From Talinum fruticosum (taxonomy: Eukaryota; Streptophyta; Magnoliopsida; Caryophyllales; Talinaceae), in NCBI GenBank assembly GCA_021018815.1, contig JAITYX010000025.1, forward strand, positions 6,820,001 to 6,884,000: a stretch of DNA of 64,000 nt, in the 5' to 3' direction. This document shows, one piece after another, positions 56,226-64,000 of the stretch (position 1 is the first letter of the stretch; each line of letters begins with the position of its first letter). The position numbers and the translations under genes are program-made. The notes under the pieces were generated by a model. It saw only the letters and a program-made list of their open reading frames with translations, was not told where the DNA came from and did no database searches.

Positions 56226-56900
56226 GTAGGTCGGTCCCTGCTATGGTCTTCGGTGGTGGCGAAGCACACCATCATAGTTTCGAGGATTTTGACAGGGAGC
56301 TCTACTTTCGGTTTCTTGCCCTTAGGGTCATCCTTAGCTTTTCCTTCTTCCGTCCGCTTCCCCATTAAAGGTCGAAGGCTTACGACATAGCACTCCCTTG
56401 CGGTTTTCGATCTCCAGTAGATTTCGCCTACGAACCCATCGTCGAGCTCATACTTCACGAGGAGAAGATATGGAGTAATAAGCGCCTTGCTTTGGTTGAG
56501 GGTGGGACGCCCGATAATCACATTGTATGCTGAGGGCACATCGACCACCAAGAAATTCATTTCAATGTTTCGTCCTCTCGGCCTTGTCTTCGATCCTAAC
56601 TAGTAGGCGGATCATGCCGAGAGGATGCACTGTCTGCCCCCAAATCCAAGGATTGGATTTACAAGAGGGATGAGATTCCGAGGGTTATACTTCAATTGGT
56701 TTAAGCATTCCATGGTGATGATGTCTAGCGAGCTTCCGTATCCACCAAAACCGTCCGAACTATGGCGTCCGAGATTTTCAACGTGATGACCATGGGGTCG
56801 TCGTGTGGGGTGGCCATGCCTCTTAGGTCGTTATCTCCGAAGGTCATCTCGGGCACCTTCACAGGCGGAGGCTAACCGACCAACACTTGTTGCGCGCTTC
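56226..56900 (-). pseudogene. Protease of the Tat element, active-site frameshift
   Basis: PMVITLKISDAIVRTVLVDT is followed by a one-base loss at the DTGSS loop (about 56735-56740), after which the same triplets read on as ITMECLNQLKYNPRNLIP in the other frame. FLVVDVPSAYNVIIGRPTLN, QSKALITPYLLLVKYELDDG and TARECYVVSL follow (56560-56350). The mutation removes the catalytic motif in frame. Confidence 0.8.
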
Positions 56901-56958
56901 TCGGGTGAGCTTTCCAAGAGGAGGGGTTACGCCCCGGCCAAATCCCAGCCGATGGTGG

Positions 56959-58760
56959 CTACGATTCCGGTGACATCATCATATTCGTAACTCTTTTCTC
57001 CTTGCCGTAAGGAGCCTCCCTTAGCCGCATGGACATCCTTCTTGAGAAAACGGTCGATTTGCCCATTATCGGCCAATTCCCCAAGTGTCGTTTCGGGGCC
57101 CGACACTCAGCGAGTGTTGTGCCCTGTTTGCTCGTGGAACTCATAGTATTTGTTAGAGGTTCGGGCCTTGGTCGGAGTGGACATAGGAGGTGGCTTTTTA
57201 GCATGGGGTGCCCCTTGATCTCCATCAAAATACTTCGTGGATTAGTGTTGAAGAGGTGGTTCACTTCATTCTCTCGGGGCTTCTTTTCATTTCGGGAATT
57301 AAACTTTCCTTTCCCTCCTTTTCTTCTTGCCTCCTCCCCTCCTCCGCGTAGATCTCCGCGGCTTGGATGAAGTCGGCCGCCTTTCGGGCGCCTACGAGAG
57401 TAGTCACCTTACGTTCGGCGAGGAAAACTTGAATCTTTCGCTCATGAGTCCATTTAGGAAGGAGGTATAGGCAACTCCATCTTGAAGGTCGGGGATGAGG
57501 ACAGACTTCCCTGTGGAACCTCCGCACATAGTCCTTGAGAGTTTCATTTCTCCCCTGTTTGATTTTTGATAGATGGATGCTTGGTTTTCTTCTATTTGCA
57601 ACTCGCGATAAATTGCGCCACAAACTTCTCACGAGTACTTCGAAGGAAGAGATGCTTCCCTGAGGGATACCGTTAATCATTTCTGCACGACCCCCTTTAG
57701 TGTGGCGGGGAAGAATCGGCGATGAGGTCACATCATCTCCGTCCCTGCACATACATATGGGACTTGTAGCATGCCAGGTGGTCCTCAAGGTCGGTAGTGC
57801 CATCGTACGGTTCGACGCTTAGGACCTTTATCTTCTTCATTCTAGGTGCATTCATGATCTTCTTCGAGAAGGGAGTGTTGAAAGTATCCTGGGTCGGCCT
57901 CGAGTCAAAGCCAAAGACGGAAACAGGCCGAGGTTGGTGGCGCGAAACTTCCAGCGAGGAAGGACTCTTCCTCCTTTAAGATCGGGGAGAGTGAGCCTAG
58001 TCGAGGGCTTCTCGGGACCCTTCATAGCCGATTGCCCTTGGTGCCTCTCCCTTGAGAGCTCACGCTCTCGAACGAGGATCGTCCTTGGTCATGTTTGAGA
58101 GCATAGTAGGCTCGTTGAGACTCACGACCATGAGTAACCGATCACACGGGGCTGGCTGTCCTTCTTCTCCCTAAGGTTTGGGCCCCGCTTTTGGTGTTGG
58201 AGCAATGCCTTCAAACTAGGCGAGTGCCTGCTTGTGGGTGGCGAAGGGGTTGAAGCCGTGTGGGATGTTGGAATATTCTCATTGGCTCTATGAAGAGCTC
58301 TCTCGGCTTCGATGATCCCCTAGTGTCTTTCTCCTCATAGTGCCTCGTTGGGGGAGGGGCACTTGGCTGCTCTTGGGCAAGTGCCGTTGGGGCCTTGGTG
58401 GGCTGTCTTTGGAGCCGCGTGGGAAGGCATCCCGCACGAGAAGTGGCCAACAGGCTGACCTCCCCGGGGGTTGTGCCGTACCAGGAGTCGGGGCATAGTG
58501 GAAGGGCATGATAGGCATGCGTCTGTTCCATGGTGGCTCGCACTGTTCTTGCACTTGTTGTGCGACGGTCGTTTTGAGGGTCTCTATTAAGTTCTTCAAA
58601 GCCCCTAGGGTGACGTACCTCTCCGGCATGGTGTGGCGGTTGCCGGTTGACCGCTAAGATGACTCCGCATCCTCGGCTTGAAGAGCATTGCGAGATTGGG
58701 CCCCTTAGGCATTGAACAATGAGGGTGAGGGACCGGTGGGTTGGTCATGTCGTGCGTCAT
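56959..58760 (-). pseudogene. Gag of the Tat element
   Basis: The N-terminal part reads MPERYVTLGALKNLIETLKT (58629-) with low-complexity Pro/Arg sequence. The capsid-like part contains GISQGSISSFEVL-type sequence, LSKIKQGRNETLKDYVRRFH (57580-57520) and AERKVTTLVGARKAADFIQA (about 57420-57360). The nucleocapsid-like part carries SILMEIKGHPML and, across shifts, CEF-EQ-T-ECRA (57235-57070). It is collinear with copy 1 gag (38250-39899), which is better preserved in the last third. Confidence 0.82.
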
Positions 58761-58806
58761 CTTAGATCAAGATCGAGTGCCACTAGCAACCATATGCTAC
58801 CTTCCT

Positions 58807-58824
58807 CCCCACGAGATAGCGCCA
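58807..58824 (-). other. Primer-binding site of the Tat element
   Basis: The minus strand, three bases after the LTR, reads TGGCGCTATCTCGTGGGG, a degraded form of the site TGGCGCCGTCACGTGGGG seen in copy 1. Confidence 0.7.
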
Positions 58825-58827
58825 AGC

Positions 58828-59422
58828 TGTTTCGGAGAAAACCAAGTTGATTATGTGGATATTGATTTGGAGAGAGGAAGGATTTATCGCTCCGATGCTG
58901 AGGACATGGCATGATCGACCCGATTCCACGTGGGGACTGCTTGAACCTGCAAAGGCGAAGCCGGGGTGGTGGATCCCGGGAACGCCCGTCCGGCGCTCAA
59001 GTTAGTGATTGACTTGATTGAAGGGATCGAGGAAATCTTCCTCGATGTGCGTGGGGGAATTCCTTGGGAGTTGAGAGGTTTTCCAAAGGTGGAAACTCTT
59101 GGGATGAGAGTTTATGAGTGTTAAGAGCTTAAGAGCTTGGGAGTTTGGAAGCTTGAATGTGTGATTATAAGGAAAAATGAGATTTGTGGAATGTCAACCT
59201 CCTCGTGGAGTTGGGAAATGATGTGTATTTATAGGGAGATTTTAAAGGGGTAGAATAATAATTTACCGTGGTTTAGGGAAACCCTAGCCCTAATGGGTTT
59301 TGGGCTTTTACCGACCCATTAAGGGTTGGATTGGGCCGATATCTTTCTTATCCGACTGATTAGGCCCATTTGGCTGGTGATGTGGCGGGTGAGTTGGAGC
59401 TGTCCGGAAAATACCCGAATCG
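58828..59422 (-). repeat. 5' LTR of the large Tat element
   Basis: 595 bp; the minus strand begins CGATTCGGGTATTTTCC (T of the usual TG mutated to C) and ends CTCCGAAACA. The TATA box CTCCCTATAAATACA is at 59224-59238. Confidence 0.9.
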
Positions 59423-59535
59423 GTTCCTATGCTTAAACATAAATTAAAGAAATTTATAATGTGTTCACTTTCAAATGCATGATACTTTTAATATTTGTAA
59501 AGTGAGTATCATATATATTATTAGAATTATATTGT

Positions 59536-59812
59536 GGGCTTATTCGAAATCAAATGAAAAACGGAATTTATTTATGTTTATGTTCATTTATGTTCTTTTA
59601 AGTTCGTTTATGTTCGTTCGTTTTTATTTTAACAACCTATTTCTATTCGTTTATGTTCTTTTATTTTCGTTTATGTTCGTTTATGTTTGTTTATACTCTT
59701 TTATATTCGTTTCTACTCTTCTATATCCGTTTATGCTCTTTTATTTTTGTTTATGTTCGTTTCTATTTATCTTTATGTTTATATTTATTTTGTATGTTAG
59801 TTCGAACATACC
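59536..59812 (-). mobile_element. 10-bp-periodic MITE-like repeat, copy 2
   Basis: Left end GGGCTTATTCGAA; right end reverse-complemented GGTATGTTCGAACTAACATA. TGT flanks both sides (59533-59535, 59813-59815). The body is degenerate TTTATGTTCG 10-bp units with the central TTTTAACAACCTATTTC motif. Confidence 0.7.
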
Positions 59813-59815
59813 TGT

Positions 59816-60765
59816 ATCATGTGCCATCTCAGAAACAAGAAGTGTAATTTCTTGACATCCATGGTCCATGGAATGCTAAATTTGGTACACCTCATCAAAA
59901 ATTTATTCTATAATCGTGCATTTTGAAAAGGTTCATATGGTTAACACTCTTGTTAAGCAGTTGGTTCAAATTGGTTGCAAAAATTGAACAAAAATAACAA
60001 TTCCTAAGTGAGTCTCGTTTTTGTAGGGTTTAGTGAAACTTAAATAAGGCCGACAATTTTACCATACAAGCATTTCTACAAATAAAAATAATGATTTGAA
60101 AAAATTCATTAAAAAAATTAGCTAGGTTGAAAATTTTAAATTTTTAAAAGTAATTTTAGATTAAAAAAAAAAAGGTAGATATACACAAAAATAAATAAAC
60201 GGTAACAAAAATAGAACTGAAATCATAATTGGATTGGAAGAAACTCAAGGTAAAAGGTACGAAGGTTTTTACATTTATCCCTAAATTATTATGCATTAAT
60301 TAATTTAGGCAACGCATATGCATTAATTTTTACACCTTTAACTTTTTTAAAATAATGTCTAACACCCAAATTTGAAAATATCATTCATCTTTGTGATTCG
60401 TAAATTATAAAATATTTAGGGCTAAATAAAAGAACCTTATTAAATCATGATAATGTAAGAAAAGAAGAAGCTAGCTCAGCCAAAAATTGTAAGAAAAGAA
60501 GAGAAAGGGAAAAATAAATTTGAAAAAGTTTTGATAGGCCACGTTGTGAAAATATGAAATATAATGAAGTAGCTTAATATAACACGCATGTGAATTGGGC
60601 GACAACAAAAAACGTATGTGAAAAAGGAACATAAAAAATTAGTAAAACCCTACGAACTATTCAACAAAAAAGAAACGAAATCATAATTACAAAAGTAATT
60701 ATCCTAAAAATGTGTTATTATATTTTTATCATTTTTTGCAATTATTTATCGAGGATTTAATTTAT
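59816..60765. other. Unassigned AT-rich DNA
   Basis: No gene or element recognised. Frequent A-runs (for example 60163-60175) and no long open frame. Confidence 0.4.
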
Positions 60766-60886
60766 GAGCACTGTTCGAACTTACATACAAAACACAAATA
60801 AAGAGAACAACATAGACGAACATAAAAGAGGAGAAACGAATATAAACGAACATAAACAAACATAAATGAACATAAATAAATTGTTA
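60766..60886 (+). mobile_element. 10-bp-periodic MITE-like repeat, copy 3 (truncated)
   Basis: Starts GAGCACTGTTCGAACTTACA and runs through AACGAACATAAAC-type units to ATAAATTGTTA, where it stops. The break is at the same central motif at which copy 1 loses similarity shortly afterwards. Confidence 0.6.
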
Positions 60887-61072
60887 CTAGTAAGTGAAGG
60901 CTGCGGTGAATGAATACTTCTTAGCGTTCGATTATATCCAAGTTTGGTTTTGTCCGAATCTTCGTGATCTCAATCTAGAGTCATTTCTCTTAGTGTCTCT
61001 AGAATGGAATAAACCAGATCTTCACTTATGTTATTTCGAATTATGATCGAGGCTTTTAGAAGCCTTTCTTGT

Positions 61073-61351
61073 AAACTTGTTCGAACTTATATACAAAATG
61101 CACATAAAGAGAAATATAAATAGAAATGAGTATAAACGAACATAAACAAATATAAAAGAGTAGAAATTAACATAAACGAATATAAACAAACATTAACGAA
61201 CATAAATGAGTTGTTAAATGAGAAATGAATGAACATAAACGAGCATAAATGAATATAAACGTTCATAAATGAACATAAACGAGTATAAAAGAATATAAAC
61301 GAATATAAAACATAAATAAATCATATTTTTCATATAAAATTGAACATTTAT
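61073..61351 (+). mobile_element. 10-bp-periodic MITE-like repeat, copy 4
   Basis: Left end AAACTTGTTCGAACTTATAT; right end reverse-complemented ATAAATGTTCAATTTTATAT then GAAAAATATGATT, which matches the left end of the copy at 63400 (in opposite orientation). The centre AATGAGTTGTTAAATGAGAA lies near 61205. Confidence 0.65.
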
Positions 61352-62802
61352 CTAGAACACAAATAAAGAAATACATTTTAAGAAATTACTTCGTATTTCA
61401 AAAAAATGCATAAATTTATTCACCGACTTTTTGAACTAGTTGAATAAAAAATTGATTTTTTGTTACCTTATCTTTCAGGAGGAAACTAAGTAGAAGCGAC
61501 GAAGATTGTGCGTATGAACGGTGAATCTTCTCTCGGAGAACTTCTGTTATTAGTCTGCGAGACCTTCACACAAGGTCCAGGACTCGGGTGTTTCCAGGTT
61601 AGGCACCTCCGACGAATAAATTAGAATACTATGTCGAGAAGGGGAAATGGGCCCACGCAATGTGGGTCCGGCCAGTAAAGATTAATTTTATTTGCTTAGG
61701 GATTTGTGCCCCTAGATCACGTTGCTTTTATCAGGTGGATATGTGGCTATTAGGGGTAAGAAAAGAAAAAAAAAAAACGAGAGTTGGTAAATCTAACTGA
61801 AAATTCGACAAAATCAAACGGATTTTCTGGTTATTTGAACAGATTAAAAAATTCAATTAATTGATATCAGGTTAACTAGTTTATTCGATTTTAATTTTGA
61901 TTCACGATTTTAAAATTACTGGTTGATTAAATTGACTCGATTATTTTTTAATTTTATTTTTGTTAAATTTTAAGCTGAAATTTTTTATTTGCACTTTATT
62001 ATTTACTAAATTTATAATTGACGATTGCTTAGGCTCTGCCCTATTGCCCTATTGCCCTATTAGTGTCTGGCTCATGTTGTAAAATGTAAATACAATGGCC
62101 ATACATTACACTGTTAATGGGTAGAAAGAAGCCCAGAACATTAAATTTAACATGAGCCCAACTATAAACCATAAAATAAATTGAAAGAAAAACAACGCTA
62201 TCCCTCCCAGTTATTAAAAATTAATAAAAAAGATTACGAACTTTTATCTTACAGTTTTGGTTAATCGGGAAATTGCACCGAAAAATTCTGTTAAAGATAT
62301 TCGGTTAATCGATTTCTCCGGCTATGGTTCCATTCGTACTTTTTGAATCGAAAATTCGGTAAACAAACTGGAACCACTCGAACCGAACTGAATCGACCAT
62401 TGCTCAGCTCTAGTGGCCATTTATAACATGTGTGAGATTACTTGATTTTGCTAATTGGGAATGTTACTTGGAGAAGGTGAAAAGGACTTGGCTTCCCCTG
62501 GGGCCCAAAATTCTCTTCCCTAGTCATGAACCTGCCTTCTGATATTGTGCCGTTTGGATGAGCTTCCACCATTACCCATTAGAAGGTCCATTGGGATTTT
62601 ACCCGGATCACGTAGCCCCTCGCATTTTACGGGTATGACTCCTCGGTCGTGCTTGTGAGATGTGAATTGCTGAGATGAATATTTGAATTGATTGCTTACA
62701 ACTTTCCATATTCTGTTTGAATGTGAGGCGACATAATTCCCACCTTTTTGGGGGTGTCATGCTTAACCTACCCGACCTCTCTGGCGAAGACCATGACCGA
62801 TT
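61352..62802. other. Unassigned; possible retroelement leader and CGGTT-type repeat scraps
   Basis: 61480-61740 contains GC-richer text (GGTCCAGGACTCGGGTGTTT, GTGCCCCTAGATCACG) that may be a noncoding retroelement fragment. 62240-62420 is rich in TTCGGTTAATCGA/CGAACCGAACTGAATCG motifs typical of small dispersed plant repeats. A triplicated TGCCCTAT occurs at 62038-62060. A minus open frame at 62805-62608 has no recognisable domain. Confidence 0.3.
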
Positions 62803-64000
62803 CACTACTATAAGAATGGTTTTTAACTATAGTTAAAAATGACTTATGACTATCTGTTGACAAACATTGTCGAAGTGAACGTGATTGTAAGTCAGTATCT
62901 TTGATTACGATTTTATAATTGTTGTCAAATATCACTTATAATAATGGTTCTATATTACAATCTTAGTCATAGGTGAGGATTATTACAACAGTCCTTATGA
63001 ATAAGCGTAATAAAAGTTTTCCGATTACTACGGTTATTTCGGAAAACCGTAATTAAAAGCCTAGCCAACCGGTTTATTACAACGGTTCACCTAAAATTCA
63101 CTAAAAAATGGAAGATATTGATATAAATTAACATGAAATTGTAATAAAAATTTCAAGAATTTTGGCCCATCCACGTAGTCACGAAAATTCGAATTGTGAG
63201 CAAAAATAGAAAAAAACTACATATAAGGTCGAGCTTGCATATTATGAATTTTTCCATCTATTTCAACTTGGAGAGACAATTCATTTGACGACAATATTTA
63301 TATTTCCCTTGAACTCAAAAAGACAATTTATTCATGCAAAAGGAAATCAAATTACACTAAATCTATATCTAAAGCTGAAATTTTGAGATCTAAAACTAAG
63401 GACATGTTCGACTTTATATGAAAAATATAATCTATATATATTTTATATTTGTTTTGGTTCTTTTTATGTTTGTTTATGTTTGTTTATTCTCGTTTATGTT
63501 CGTTCTTCTCTTATTTAACAACTTATTTCCATTCATTTATGTTTGTTTATGTTTGTTTATGTTTGTTTATGTTCGTTTCTTCTCTTTTATGTTCGTTTAT
63601 GTTAGTTTATGTTTATGTTTCTATTTATGTGCGTTTTTTATGAAAGTTCGAACATGCCCTAAAATTTGAAGAAGAAAGTGAAACCTAAAACTTAAAACTT
63701 GCTACCTCTCGCCATCTGTTGTCACTCTCCTTTTCGCCTTCGCTTTCCGTCTCCTTCTTGTTGTCCGCCTTCTTCTTTCTAAAATCCTCGCTTGAACCCT
63801 AAAATATAATGCCAATACTAGTGCCAATGACCTAGTACAACGGTTCCTAGACATAATCACCATTATAGGCCATGTCCGGACCTATACGGAATTTTCTACT
63901 TCCAAAACGAGAACAATTTCCTTTAAAAATTCATAACATAAAATCTACTCATTCAAAATTAAAAAAATACAGGAAATTTTTATGAATGCATATGAATCTT
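62803..64000 (+). mobile_element. CACTA element, left part (continues beyond window)
   Basis: Starts CACTACTATAAGAATGG at 62803, followed by inverted subterminal motifs (TTACGGTTTTCCGAAATAAC-type and ATTACAACGGTTC) at 62930-63090, and again GTACAACGGTTCCTAGAC near 63835. The right terminus is not in the window. A MITE-like copy is nested at 63400-63659. Confidence 0.6.
63400..63659 (-). mobile_element. 10-bp-periodic MITE-like repeat, copy 5 (best termini, TSD TAA)
   Basis: 260 bp; left GGACATGTTCGACTTTATAT, right reverse-complemented GGGCATGTTCGAACTTTCAT. TAA flanks both ends (63397-63399, 63660-63662). GG(G/A)C termini plus a TAA duplication fit PIF/Harbinger-type (Tourist-like) MITEs. The body is (TTTATGTTTG/TTTATGTTCG)n with the central TTAACAACTTATTTCC. 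Confidence 0.75.

Larger units (their letters stand above)
45990..59422 (-). mobile_element. Full-length Tat-clade Gypsy element, 13.4 kb, TSD GTTCC
   Basis: Two LTRs (45990-46577 and 58828-59422) in minus orientation bound the element. GTTCC flanks it at 45985-45989 and 59423-59427. The minus strand encodes, in order, gag, PR, RT, RNase H, a second RNase H and integrase (58750 to 53280). A region of about 6.7 kb between integrase and the 3' LTR carries plus-strand coding sequences, a tandem repeat and CT-rich DNA. The dual RNase H, very long 3' region and antisense ORF are hallmarks of the Tat clade. All genes carry stops or shifts, and the LTRs differ at roughly a tenth of sites by eye (not computed), so it is an old insertion. 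Confidence 0.92.

Overview
This 64-kb window is repeat-dense plant nuclear DNA, probably from a eudicot with a large genome. The species cannot be named from sequence alone. I see no intact host gene. Almost every recognisable coding stretch belongs to a transposable element or to a gene fragment captured by one, and nearly all are broken by stops and frameshifts. The plant assignment rests on plant-specific families: Tat-clade Ty3/Gypsy with two RNase H domains, a FAR1-type Mutator transposase, Ulp1-bearing KI-type MULE sequence, CACTA termini, plant L1 LINEs with RRM/DUF4283 ORF1, and captured F-box/DUF295 and DUF579 fragments.

Layout. 0-7 kb: AT-rich DNA with a 10-bp-periodic MITE-like repeat, a Pack-MULE (1737-3248) with a perfect 9-bp target duplication carrying a DUF579 (glucuronoxylan methyltransferase-like) fragment, ATT microsatellites and a TIR element (about 5541-6590). 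6.6-13 kb: L1-type LINE remains, including endonuclease, reverse transcriptase, zf-RVT, RNase H and a poly(A) tail. 13.7-15 kb: a TIR element carrying an F-box/DUF295 pseudogene and a CpG-rich palindromic array. 15.7-17.4 kb: a non-autonomous CACTA element with TSD AGT. About 17.8-34.05 kb: a very large MULE with a FAR1/mudrA transposase relic on + and an Ulp1-associated gene relic on -. It is interrupted by an 865-bp foldback, a second palindromic array and a 4.1-kb solo LTR (29864-33975, TSD GTTGT) that splits its right terminal repeat. 35.4-37.5 kb: LINE 5' part, cut at 37471 by a Tat LTR. 37.5-41 kb: a Tat copy lacking RT/RH/IN. 41-42.4 kb: CT-rich, intron-like DNA of unknown origin. 42.4-45.5 kb: 3' end of a SIRE-like Ty1/copia element on -. 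45990-59422: a 13.4-kb Tat element on - with both LTRs and TSD GTTCC. 59.4-64 kb: more MITE copies and the left end of another CACTA element.

How it works together. The large Tat element encodes gag-PR-RT-RH-aRH-IN on the minus strand. Its roughly 6-kb region between IN and the 3' LTR carries two plus-strand units: the antisense ORF known from Tat elements, and a small upstream ORF with its own TATA box. The deleted copy at 37.5-41 kb keeps LTR, PBS and gag, so it may once have been mobilised in trans. The nesting gives a relative order: KI-type MULE first, then the solo-LTR parent inside its TIR; LINE first, then Tat copy 1. The most unusual features are the two arrays of a roughly 60-bp unit built on the palindrome CGCACGGCCGTGCG, found inside two unrelated DNA transposons.
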